Assembly: GCA_020632925.1 (NCBI GenBank)
Contig: JACKER010000020.1
Coordinates: 62,001 to 126,000, forward strand
Length of the DNA: 64,000 nt
Direction of reading: 5' to 3'
Origin: Alphaproteobacteria bacterium
Lineage (GTDB): Bacteria > Myxococcota_A > UBA796 > GCA-2862545
Shown here: positions 15,464-24,127 of the stretch, in pieces
How positions within the stretch are numbered: the stretch's first letter is position 1
Layout: each line of letters starts with the position of its first letter
Made by a program: the position numbers and the translations under genes
Notes under the pieces: model-generated
The model's database searches: none
What the model was told of the DNA's origin: nothing
The model's input: the letters and a program-made list of their open reading frames with translations, nothing else

Positions 15464-16510
15464 GTGCCGGAGGGGAGCGTGGACGAGGTCGCGGAAGCCC
15501 GGAGCGAGCAGGAGCTGAGGGCGATCCTGAAGCGCGCCACCGGCCCGATGGAGGCGCTGGTCGCCGGGCTCCGGCTCAGCGCGAAGAGCGCGAAGGTGGG
15601 CATCCCGCTGACGCTCGCGGTCGGCATCGTCTCCGGGGTGGGCGCGAACACGCTGGTCGGCCTCTCCGACTGGGCGATGACCGCGCCGGCGGCGAGCACG
15701 GAGCTCGGGTCGCAGATCGGGCTCGGTGTCGCGGGCTTCTGCCTCCTGTACGGCCTGCTGCAGTTCCCCAAGCGGGCGACCGCGTCGCGGGCGAGCTGGT
15801 GGCCGACGCTGCTGGCCGCGCCGGCGCTGCTGGTCGCGATCTCGCTGATGGTCGCGGGCTCCGGCCAGGCGCGGCAGATGGGCCCCGTCGTGGGGCAGCT
15901 GCTGGTCATGGGCTGGATGCTCCTGTGGGGCTCCTTCGGGGGCGCGGCGGCGGCGGTCGGCTGGGTCCTCGCCGGCAAGGCGGCCATGGACGGCAAGCCC
16001 TTCTCGCTGGTCGAGGCCCTCGAGGCCGTGCCGCGGCGCCTGCTGGACGTGGCCGGTGCGCACGGCGCCCGGGTGCACGCGGTGACCATCGGCATGCAGG
16101 TGCTGCTGCCCGGCATCCTCTACGCGCTGCAGCTCGCCTTCGTCGACATGATCGCGGTGCTCGACCCGGAGCGTCCCTCGCTGCGTCGGTCCGGCCAGCT
16201 GACCTCGGGGATGCGCGGACGGATCTTCCGCCTGCTGCTCGTCGAGACCCTGGTGGGGCAGCTCGTGAGCTTCGGGATGTACATCGTCGGCCGTGGCGCC
16301 CTGACGAGCGAGATGCTGATCGAGGCGGGCACGACGTACCTGATGGATCCCTCCTCGGTGAGCTCCGGCACCCAGATCGCGATGGAGATCTTCTGGGCCT
16401 TCCTCACCTGGGTCACGACGCTGGCCCTGCTCGTGCTCTACGTCGAGCGCGAGGAGCAGGTGAAGGCCAAGACCGAGCTCAAGAAGCTCCAGCAGCAGGC
16501 CGCGGGGTGA
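15464..16510 (+). CDS. Polytopic inner-membrane protein of unknown function
   Basis: About 348 residues with roughly six hydrophobic helices (for example IPLTLAVGIVSGVGANTLVG, IGLGVAGFCLLYGLLQF, WPTLLAAPALLVAISLMV, GQLLVMGWMLLWGSFGGAAAAVGWVLAG, LVETLVGQLVSFGMYIVG and a final AFLTWVTTLALLVLYV) and a charged C-terminal tail that overlaps mfd by four bases (GTGA). The start is uncertain: GTG at 15428 (overlapping the OmpA stop), 15464 or 15479 are all in frame, the last two near GGGG-rich ribosome-like sites. No family recognised. Its place between an OmpA protein and mfd suggests cotranscription, not necessarily shared function. Confidence 0.75.
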   Translation: MPEGSVDEVAEARSEQELRAILKRATGPMEALVAGLRLSAKSAKVGIPLTLAVGIVSGVGANTLVGLSDWAMTAPAASTELGSQIGLGVAGFCLLYGLLQFPKRATASRASWWPTLLAAPALLVAISLMVAGSGQARQMGPVVGQLLVMGWMLLWGSFGGAAAAVGWVLAGKAAMDGKPFSLVEALEAVPRRLLDVAGAHGARVHAVTIGMQVLLPGILYALQLAFVDMIAVLDPERPSLRRSGQLTSGMRGRIFRLLLVETLVGQLVSFGMYIVGRGALTSEMLIEAGTTYLMDPSSVSSGTQIAMEIFWAFLTWVTTLALLVLYVEREEQVKAKTELKKLQQQAAG

Positions 16511-19500
16511 CGCTGCTCGACGCGGGGCCGGCGCTCGCTGCCGGTCGGGCGTGGAGCGGGCTGGGCGGAGACGCGCTGGCCTTTGTGCTCGCGACGGACG
16601 TGGCGCGCACCGGGCGCTGGGTGGTGGTGTGCGACGAGCAGGACCGCGCCGACCGGCTCCTGCGTGGGCTTCGGTTCTTCGGCGCCGAGCCCGAGCGCTT
16701 CCAGGCCTTCCCCGCGGACGACGGCCGGCCCTACGACGGCTTCTCCCCCGACGCCGGCCGGGTCCACCAGCGGCTCAAGACGCTCGAGCGGCTCGATCGG
16801 GGCGCCGACCTCGTGGTGGTCACGACGGCGCGCGCGCTGCTGCAGCGGGTGCCCGACGCTGCGACCCGCAAGGCGGGCACGCTCACGGTCGAGGTCGGGC
16901 AGCGCCTCGATCGCGACGACCTGGTGAGCTTCCTCACCGACGCCGGCTACCTCCACACGATCCGCGCCGACGACCCCGGTCGCTTCGTGGCCCGCGGCGA
17001 TCTCGTCGACGTCTGGCCGACCGGGGGGCGCACGCCGATCCGGATCGAGCTGTTCGACGACGAGGTCGAGCGCCTGGTCCGCCTGAACCCGGACACCGGG
17101 CGACCGGACAAGACGGGCAAGCGGTTCACGATCCTGCCGGCGGCCGAGGAGCGCGTGGACGGACCCGCGCGGGACCGGGCGCTCGCCGAGCTCGGGCGCC
17201 TGATCGCGGCCTCGGGCGACGCGTCGCTGCAGGTGCGGCGGCGGACCTTCGTGGAGGAGCTGCGGGCCGGCGTACGCTTCTCGGCGCTGCAGGACTGGCT
17301 GCCCGCGCTGGTGGGGACGGTGGCGCCGCACGAGGCGTTCGCGGGCCTGCGCCGGCTGGTCGTCGGTCCCGGGGACGTGGAGGCGGCGCTGCGGGACGCG
17401 GAGGGCGACACCCGCCGGCGCTACGAGGCGCTCGAGCCGGAGGAGCGCCCGCTGGTGCCACCGTCCGAGCGGTACGTCGCCGCCGCGGAGGTGCTGGCGG
17501 CGCTCGATGGGGCCCACGAGGTCCACGAGCTCGGCTCGGATCGCGCCGTGGATCTCGGCGCCACCGGGACCGAGGAGCTGACGGTGCGGGGCGCGGATCT
17601 CGGACCGGTCGTGAGTCGCCTGCAGCAGCTCGCGGGGGGCGACGTCCGCGTGGGTCTGGTCGTCGAGGACGAGGCCCGCCGGGACCGGCTGGAGGAGATG
17701 CTCGCGCCCCACGGGGTCCACCCGGAGCGCGCCGATCGTCCCGACACGCTCGACGCGGGCGAGATCTCCGTGCTCGTCGGCGACCTGCCGCGGGGCTTCC
17801 TCGCGCCGGGCAGCGGCTGGGCCTTCGTGCCGGTGACCGCGCTGTTCGGGGCGCCCCGCCGGCAGGCGACGGCCGACCGCGCGCACGAGCTCTGGGAGTC
17901 CAGCGTCACCGCCGCGACCCAGCTCAAGGTCGACGATCCCGTCGTCCATCGGCTGCACGGGGTGGGGTTGTACAAGGGCCTCGTGCGGCTCGCGGTGCGC
18001 GACGGCGTCGAGCAGGACTTCGTGCGCCTCGAGTACCGCGACGGCGACCTGCTGTTCCTGCCCGTCGCCGCCCTCGAGCAGCTCTCGCGGTACACGGCGG
18101 CGTCCGCCGGCGCCCGTCCCGCGCTCGACAAGCTCGGCGGGCTCACCTTCGCGAAGAAGAAGGGGAAGGTCCGCGACCACCTGCTGTCCATGGCGCACGA
18201 GCTGCTCCGGCTCTATGCCCGACGCGAGCTCGCCGGACGCGATCCGCTGCCGCCTCCGGGTCCCCGCTACCGGGCGTTCGAGGCTCGCTTCCCGTACCGG
18301 GAGACGCCCGATCAGGCGCACGCGATCGACGCGGTCATGGACGACCTGACCCGCGGACACCCGATGGACCGGCTGGTCTGCGGCGACGTGGGCTTCGGCA
18401 AGACCGAGGTCGCGATGCGCGCGTCCATGCGGTTCGTGGAGGCGGGGCAGCAGGTGCTCGTGCTCTGCCCGACGACGGTGCTCGCCCACCAGCACTGGCG
18501 CACCTTCGTCCAGCGCTTCGAGGTCGACGCCGACGTGCGGGTCGGCATGCTCTCCCGGTTCACGTCGCCGGACGAGGAGGAGCGGGTGCTCGCGGGGCTC
18601 GCGGACGGCTCGGTCCAGATCGTGGTCGGCACGACCTCGGTCCTCGGTCGCCAGGTCCGCTTCCGCAAGCTCGGGCTCGCGGTGATCGACGAGGAGCACC
18701 GCTTCGGGGTGAAGCAGAAGGACCGCCTCAAGCGCATGCGGACCGAGGTGGACGTCCTGTCGCTGTCGGCCACGCCGATCCCGCGGTCGCTGCAGCTCGC
18801 GCTCTCGGGCGCCCGCGAGATGAGCCTGATCGCGACGCCGCCCCCCGATCGGCTGTCCGTGCGGACCCAGGTCGCGCGGTACACCGAGGCCCGCGTGCGG
18901 GACGCCATCGCCGCCGAGCTCGGCTGCGGCGGCCAGGTCTACTTCGTCCACAACCGCGTCGAGACGCTGCACAAGATGGCCGACGAGCTGCGGAGCTGGC
19001 TCCCCGAGGCACGGATGTCCGTGGGGCACGGCCAGATGGACGCCGCCGAGCTCGAGCGGGTGCTGGTCGACTTCGTGGAGGGGCGGAGCGACGTGCTCGT
19101 GTGCTCCACGATCGTCGAGTCCGGCGTCGACCTGCCCAACGTGAACACGATGATCGTGAACCGCGCCGATCAGCTCGGCCTGGCCCAGCTCTACCAGCTG
19201 CGGGGGCGGGTCGGGCGAGGGGACCGGCGCGCGACCTGCCTGCTGCTCACGCCCGAGCAGACGACGCCCGAGGCCCGCAAGCGGCTGCGCGTGCTGCTCG
19301 ATCACCAGTCGCTCGGCTCGGGCTTCAAGATCGCCGCGGCCGACCTCGAGCTGCGCGGGGGCGGCAACCTCCTGGGCACGGCGCAGTCCGGTCACATCGA
19401 CGAGATCGGGTACGAGACGTGGGTGGAGCTGCTGGAGGAGGCGGTGCACGCGGCCCGCGGTGATCTCGAGGCCGAGCGCATCGATCCGGAGGTCGAGGTG

Positions 19501-19953
19501 CCGGTGCGCGCCTTCCTCCCGGAGAACCTGCTGCCCGACACCGACGAGCGGCTCGCGTGGTACCGCCGGATCGGCGACTGCCGCACCGCGGCCGAGGTGG
19601 ACCGGGTGATGGACGAGCTCGAGGGCGAGCTGCGCGAGCTCCCGGAGCCGGCGCGCAACCTCGGCGACCTGGTCGTCGCGCGCCTGGCCTGCCGCGAGCT
19701 CGGCATCGTGCGCTGCGCCTGGCACAAGGTCCGCGTCTCGCTCACGCTGCACGCGAAGGCCCCGCTGCTGAAGGCTCGCCGCCTGGAGCAGGTGCTCGAG
19801 CGGCACCCGAAGCGCTTCGAGCGCAAGTCGGAGCACGAGCTCGCGGTGCGGTTCACGCCGCAGGAGGGCGAGCGCCCGTTCCGCTACCTGCGGTGGGTGT
19901 TCACGCAGCTGCGGCGGACCGACGAGCCCACCGTGACCCGGAGGTCCTCGTGA
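16507..19953 (+). CDS. mfd: Transcription-repair coupling factor Mfd
   Basis: An 1148-residue DNA translocase that removes stalled RNA polymerase and recruits UvrA for nucleotide excision repair. In order: UvrB-like N-terminal domains (about 1-330), a polymerase-interacting segment (HRLHGVGLYKG near 485), then two RecA-like motor domains with Walker A GDVGFGKTE near 626-634, DEEH at about 728-731, and LSATPIPRSL and QLRGRVGRGD motifs, and the C-terminal TRCF domain. Length matches E. coli Mfd. The GTG start overlaps the preceding stop (GTGA), and its stop overlaps alr in the same way. Confidence 0.97.
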   Translation: MTLLDAGPALAAGRAWSGLGGDALAFVLATDVARTGRWVVVCDEQDRADRLLRGLRFFGAEPERFQAFPADDGRPYDGFSPDAGRVHQRLKTLERLDRGADLVVVTTARALLQRVPDAATRKAGTLTVEVGQRLDRDDLVSFLTDAGYLHTIRADDPGRFVARGDLVDVWPTGGRTPIRIELFDDEVERLVRLNPDTGRPDKTGKRFTILPAAEERVDGPARDRALAELGRLIAASGDASLQVRRRTFVEELRAGVRFSALQDWLPALVGTVAPHEAFAGLRRLVVGPGDVEAALRDAEGDTRRRYEALEPEERPLVPPSERYVAAAEVLAALDGAHEVHELGSDRAVDLGATGTEELTVRGADLGPVVSRLQQLAGGDVRVGLVVEDEARRDRLEEMLAPHGVHPERADRPDTLDAGEISVLVGDLPRGFLAPGSGWAFVPVTALFGAPRRQATADRAHELWESSVTAATQLKVDDPVVHRLHGVGLYKGLVRLAVRDGVEQDFVRLEYRDGDLLFLPVAALEQLSRYTAASAGARPALDKLGGLTFAKKKGKVRDHLLSMAHELLRLYARRELAGRDPLPPPGPRYRAFEARFPYRETPDQAHAIDAVMDDLTRGHPMDRLVCGDVGFGKTEVAMRASMRFVEAGQQVLVLCPTTVLAHQHWRTFVQRFEVDADVRVGMLSRFTSPDEEERVLAGLADGSVQIVVGTTSVLGRQVRFRKLGLAVIDEEHRFGVKQKDRLKRMRTEVDVLSLSATPIPRSLQLALSGAREMSLIATPPPDRLSVRTQVARYTEARVRDAIAAELGCGGQVYFVHNRVETLHKMADELRSWLPEARMSVGHGQMDAAELERVLVDFVEGRSDVLVCSTIVESGVDLPNVNTMIVNRADQLGLAQLYQLRGRVGRGDRRATCLLLTPEQTTPEARKRLRVLLDHQSLGSGFKIAAADLELRGGGNLLGTAQSGHIDEIGYETWVELLEEAVHAARGDLEAERIDPEVEVPVRAFLPENLLPDTDERLAWYRRIGDCRTAAEVDRVMDELEGELRELPEPARNLGDLVVARLACRELGIVRCAWHKVRVSLTLHAKAPLLKARRLEQVLERHPKRFERKSEHELAVRFTPQEGERPFRYLRWVFTQLRRTDEPTVTRRSS

Positions 19954-21101
19954 AGCCGAGCCCCCTGCACGAGCCGCTGCTGGACGAGGACGTCCTTCGC
20001 CCCACGCACGTCGAGGTCGATCTGGACGCGCTCGAGCACAACCTGCGCGCGATCCGGGCGCGCGTGGGACCGAGCGAGGTGATGCCCATCCTCAAGGCCA
20101 ACGCCTACGGGCACGGCCTCGTCCCGGTGGCCCGGCGGATGGAGGCGCTGGGCGTGCCGTGCATCGGGCTGGCCTTCCTCGAGGAGGGCATCCGCCTCCG
20201 CCGCGCCGGCGTCCGCACGCCGATCCTCGTGCTGGGCGGCGTGCTCGGCGACCAGATCCCGCTGTTCCTCCAGCACGACCTGATGCTGGCGGCCTCGTCC
20301 GTCGACAAGCTGCTGCTGATCGAGCAACACGCCGCCGAGCAGGGCATCCGCGCCCGGGTCCACCTCAAGGTCGACACCGGCATGGAGCGCATCGGCATCC
20401 ACTGGTACCACGCGGACCGGCTGCTCGAGGCGAGCCTGCGGTGCGCTCACGTCGACGTCGTCGGCATCTTCAGCCACCTCGCCCAGTCCGACGAGCGCGA
20501 CCCGAGCTTCACGCGGCTGCAGCTCGAGCGGTTCGAGGAGGTGCTGTCCTTCTACGAGAAGCGCTCGCTCCCCACGCCGACCCGCCACCTGGCGAACAGC
20601 GGCGCCATCCTCGGCCACCCGACGACCTGGCTCGACCAGGTGCGTCCCGGGCTGATCCTGTACGGGGTGTGGCCGTCGGACCTGCGCGTGGACCTCGACC
20701 TGCGCCCCGCGCTGCGCTGGGTCTCGCGGGTGGTGTACTTCAAGGTCGTGGAGCCGGGTGCGGGCGTCAGCTATGGCTCGACCTGGGCGCCCGAGCGTCA
20801 GACGCGCATCGTGACCATCCCGGTCGGGTACGGCGACGGATACCCGCGCTCGCTGTCCAACCGCGGCCAGGTGCTGATCCGGGGGAAGCGGTACCCGATC
20901 GTCGGCCGCGTCTGCATGGACCAGATCATGGTGGACATCGGCTGGGACAGCGCCTGGAACGGGGACGAGGTGGTCCTCCTGGGCACCGACGAGCACGGCC
21001 ACCGCATCTCCACGGAGGAGATCGCCGACTGGGCCGGCACGATCCCCTGGGAGATCCTCACGAACATCAACACCCGCGTCCAGCGTGTGACGCGGGGCTG
21101 A
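19950..21101 (+). CDS. alr: Alanine racemase
   Basis: A 383-residue PLP enzyme that makes D-alanine for peptidoglycan. ILKANAYGHG holds the PLP lysine (Lys 49); the second catalytic base Tyr 275 is in GVSYGSTW. Other family marks are HLKVDTGMERIG, GIFSHLAQSD and the C-terminal GRVCMDQIMVDIG. The GTG start overlaps the mfd stop by four bases and has GGAGG five bases upstream. It ends the plus-strand run that begins at 14457 and converges on the VWA lipoprotein with nine bases between. Confidence 0.97.
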   Translation: MKPSPLHEPLLDEDVLRPTHVEVDLDALEHNLRAIRARVGPSEVMPILKANAYGHGLVPVARRMEALGVPCIGLAFLEEGIRLRRAGVRTPILVLGGVLGDQIPLFLQHDLMLAASSVDKLLLIEQHAAEQGIRARVHLKVDTGMERIGIHWYHADRLLEASLRCAHVDVVGIFSHLAQSDERDPSFTRLQLERFEEVLSFYEKRSLPTPTRHLANSGAILGHPTTWLDQVRPGLILYGVWPSDLRVDLDLRPALRWVSRVVYFKVVEPGAGVSYGSTWAPERQTRIVTIPVGYGDGYPRSLSNRGQVLIRGKRYPIVGRVCMDQIMVDIGWDSAWNGDEVVLLGTDEHGHRISTEEIADWAGTIPWEILTNINTRVQRVTRG

Positions 21102-21110
21102 TCCGCGCGG

Positions 21111-22142
21111 CTACTGGGCCTCGACCACCGTGTCGCCACCCTGGAGCTTGGACTCGAGGGTGTACGTGATGAGGATGGTGGACAGCGCGTTCGGGATGTA
21201 CGTGATGAACGACACGCTGTTCCGGGTGGGGTTGTACGTGTAGTCCCCGCTGACCCAGGCGCCGGTGTCGTCGAACTCCGCCGGGCTGAACTCGAGCAGC
21301 GCGCCCGTCACGTCCTCGACGTTGACCTGGATGGTGGACTCGACCGGCAGCTGCGACAGGAAGTACTCGCGCTTCAGGCCGCTCGCCTGGATGCCGAGCC
21401 GCTCGAGCACGTCCGACCAGTCCTCGCTCTGGATGTCCCAGATGATGCCGCCGATCTGGTTCGTGACGCCCATGTACGCCGTGCCGGCGTCGAAGCCGGA
21501 CATCGTCACGATGCAGGAGAAGGACCGCATGTCCGTCTCGCGCTTCAGCCCGTCGTACCAGTCGATGTACTCCGGCTGGGTGATGAGCGAGGTCTGGGTC
21601 TGATCGCGCTCGTCGCTGATGACGATCGTGTTGATCGAGGCCTCGTCGCGGTAGAACCCGGCGTTGAACGTGTCCCGGTTCTCCTCGAGCGCCAGGAAGG
21701 ACGCTCCGAGGCCCTTCTCCGTGCCCGACCCGAACGTCCCGAGGGTCGCCATCATCTGGAAGACGGTGATCGGGGAGGCGGTGTCGATGTCGATGTACTT
21801 GTACCCGCTGCCGCCGGTCTGGAGCTTGCCGCGCTGGTTCGGGTTGTCGAGGTCGGTGGAGACGACGCCGACGTGGAAGTCGAGGCCGGACCCCTCGAAG
21901 TAGTCCATGAAGAACGGGAAGTTGTCGGCGAGCTCGTCCTGCTCGTTGCTCATGGAGCAGGAGTTGTCGATGGTCCAGAGCACGTCGACCCGCGGCGTCG
22001 TGACCTGCACGATCGCGTCGGTGTGCTCGGTGTCCTCGATGTCGACCTGGTTCGGGATCGCGACGTCGGGCAGTTCCTGGAGCAGATCGACTTCGCTCTT
22101 GCAGCCCACCAGCGCCAGCACCATCACGAGGTTGCGTCGCAT
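21111..22142 (-). CDS. VWA-domain lipoprotein
   Basis: A 343-residue lipoprotein with MRRNLVMVLALVGC (lipobox LVGC). A von Willebrand A domain occupies about 45-230: the MIDAS motif DxSxS appears as VLWTIDNSCSMS, followed by FHVGVVSTDLDNP and INTIVISDERDQT. The last third (IQVNVEDVTGALLEF...) is a beta-rich C-terminal domain. Such lipoproteins bind proteins or matrix through a divalent metal. The ATG at 22142 has GGGAGGA about six bases upstream. Similar VWA lipoproteins are abundant in Myxococcota; the ligand is unknown. Confidence 0.85.
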   Translation of the reverse strand: MRRNLVMVLALVGCKSEVDLLQELPDVAIPNQVDIEDTEHTDAIVQVTTPRVDVLWTIDNSCSMSNEQDELADNFPFFMDYFEGSGLDFHVGVVSTDLDNPNQRGKLQTGGSGYKYIDIDTASPITVFQMMATLGTFGSGTEKGLGASFLALEENRDTFNAGFYRDEASINTIVISDERDQTQTSLITQPEYIDWYDGLKRETDMRSFSCIVTMSGFDAGTAYMGVTNQIGGIIWDIQSEDWSDVLERLGIQASGLKREYFLSQLPVESTIQVNVEDVTGALLEFSPAEFDDTGAWVSGDYTYNPTRNSVSFITYIPNALSTILITYTLESKLQGGDTVVEAQ

Positions 22143-22224
22143 TCCGATCCTCCCATCCGTCCCATGTCCGACGACCATCATGCCTCACGGCACGAACGAT
22201 CTTCACCACTTCTCGACGATCGGA

Positions 22225-24075
22225 CTAACGTCCCGCGCGACGCCGCCGCAGCGCCAGGGCCGCGAGGCCCACCAGGAGCAGCCCACCGCTCGCCGGCGCA
22301 CCGGTGTCGCAGCCACAGCCCTTCTTGTCCCCGCCGCCGTCATCCGTCCCGGACGTGTCGCCCGTGTCGTCGGTGGTCGGCTCCTCCGCCGGGCAGCCGA
22401 ACTCGTCGACCTCCTCGCCCGGCGGCGTCCCGGCGCACGCGTCGTGGCAGCCCAGGACGCCGTCGCCGTCGGTGTCGGTGTTGGGTGCGCCGCAGCCGCA
22501 GCCGCCCGTCGTGATGTCGTTGACCGTCTTGTCCGGGTCGTCCGGGCACGCGTCGTTGCAGTCGAGCGTCCCGTCGCCGTCCGTGTCCTCGTCCGGGCGA
22601 TCGCACCCGCAGACGCCGGGCTCGGTCTTGTCGGGATCGCCGTCGCACGCCTCGTTGCAGTCCTCGACCCCGTCGCCGTCGGTGTCCACGTCCGACACGC
22701 CGCAGCCGCAGATGCCCTCGTCGGCTGCCTTGTCCTCGTCGGTGGGGCAGGCGTCCACGGAGTTCGGCGTGCCGTCGCCGTCGTCGTCCACGTCCAGCAG
22801 GGTCACCACGAAGTCGCCGTTGCCCTGGGCGTTCTGGACGACCCCGCCGATGGCGATCAGGTCGTTGCGGAACGCGATCGCGTTCGGCCGCGCGTCGCCC
22901 GCGCCCACGGGGCCGAGCCACTCGCCCGCCGGGTACCCGTCATAGGCGTTGAACTTCGCGACCCGCCAGATCTCCTTGCCCGAGCTCGCGTCGATCGCCC
23001 AGCCCGCGACGAGCAGGTCGCCGCCATCGTCGAGCGTGACGGCCGTGGCGCCCTCGCTCGCGCCCGCCGCGCTCTCCCAGGTGGTCGCCCACTTCTCGTC
23101 CGGGCCACCGCTGCCGTCGCCGGCCCGACCGTACCGCGCGACGCGCCAGTCGTAGTTGACGTTCCCGGCGTTGTCCGTGCCCTTGTTCGTGTACCCCACC
23201 ACGAAGGAGTCACCGCTGATCGGATCGACCACCACGGCGGTCGCGCGGTCGATCAGGTTGGCGCTGCCCGAGTACGTGGCCTCCCACAGCCGGGTGTTCC
23301 CACCCGGGTTGTACTGCCGGACGTGCCAGTCGACGTTCTCGCGGTTCGGCGCCGCCGACACCCCGCGCTCGCCGACGATCGTGACCTCGCCGGAGACGGC
23401 GTGCAGCGCGGTCCCGTGGGCCTGGTCGGGCACCTGGGGGTTCTGCTGGTAGTCGTACGTGGTGGGGGTCTGGTTCACCGTGCCCGAGGCGTCCATCTTC
23501 AGCGCGATCCACCGGCCCTGATCGGTCGGGTTCTGCGCCCAGCCGGCCGCCCAGGTCACGCTGGTGTCGATCGCGACGCCGCGGCACTCCTGGATCTGGC
23601 TGCTGCTGTACCGGTACGAGGTCGCCCAGTCGGCGGTGCTGACGGGGTGCCCCTCGACCTGGAACATGGCGAGCGGGTCGGTCCCGAGGACCAGGCCGCG
23701 CGTGCCGCACAGGACCCAGTCGTCGTTCGCGGCGTCGATGGCGACGGCGTTCCAGTGATCCTCGCTCGCGAGGCGACCGTCCTGGCCGACGCGACCGGAG
23801 TCGAACGTCTCCTCCCAGGTCACGGACTGGTCCGGAGCGATCTCGAGCGCCAGCGCGTCGTGCCCGAAGCCGGCGGCGCCGTCGACCTGCCCGACCGCGA
23901 TCACGCCGTTGGCGGAGGTGATCGCGACGCCGTTCGCCGAGTCCTCGCGGTCGCTGCCGTTCTGGCCGGTCCGCGTGACGGTCCAGGCTTCGAGGTAGTC
24001 GGCGAGATCGGCCGCGGAAGCGACCGAGGGGAACAGCAGGACGGCGGAGAGCAGGGTGCTCACGGGGCGATGCAT
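22225..24075 (-). CDS. Secreted beta-propeller-like protein with calcium repeats and MYXO-CTERM tail
   Basis: A 616-residue exported protein. The signal peptide (MHRPVSTLLSAVLLFPSVASA) is followed by about 400 residues of repeated beta-rich units such as GVIAVGQVDG, DWVLCGTRG and GDSFVVGYT, resembling a quinoprotein or delta-60-type propeller. Residues about 440-570 carry thrombospondin type 3-like calcium motifs (DVDDDGDGTPNSVDACP, DTDGDGVEDCNEACD) with Cys pairs. The C-terminus (GCGCDTGAPAS, hydrophobic helix, ALRRRR) matches the MYXO-CTERM sorting signal: cleavage, lipid attachment and surface display are inferred from that family. GGAAGG precedes the ATG. Confidence 0.85.
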   Translation of the reverse strand: MHRPVSTLLSAVLLFPSVASAADLADYLEAWTVTRTGQNGSDREDSANGVAITSANGVIAVGQVDGAAGFGHDALALEIAPDQSVTWEETFDSGRVGQDGRLASEDHWNAVAIDAANDDWVLCGTRGLVLGTDPLAMFQVEGHPVSTADWATSYRYSSSQIQECRGVAIDTSVTWAAGWAQNPTDQGRWIALKMDASGTVNQTPTTYDYQQNPQVPDQAHGTALHAVSGEVTIVGERGVSAAPNRENVDWHVRQYNPGGNTRLWEATYSGSANLIDRATAVVVDPISGDSFVVGYTNKGTDNAGNVNYDWRVARYGRAGDGSGGPDEKWATTWESAAGASEGATAVTLDDGGDLLVAGWAIDASSGKEIWRVAKFNAYDGYPAGEWLGPVGAGDARPNAIAFRNDLIAIGGVVQNAQGNGDFVVTLLDVDDDGDGTPNSVDACPTDEDKAADEGICGCGVSDVDTDGDGVEDCNEACDGDPDKTEPGVCGCDRPDEDTDGDGTLDCNDACPDDPDKTVNDITTGGCGCGAPNTDTDGDGVLGCHDACAGTPPGEEVDEFGCPAEEPTTDDTGDTSGTDDGGGDKKGCGCDTGAPASGGLLLVGLAALALRRRRAGR

Positions 24076-24127
24076 CGGGCCTTCCAGGTGTCTTCGTGCG
24101 CGCGAGGCGCGTGGTCGGTCGGACCCT

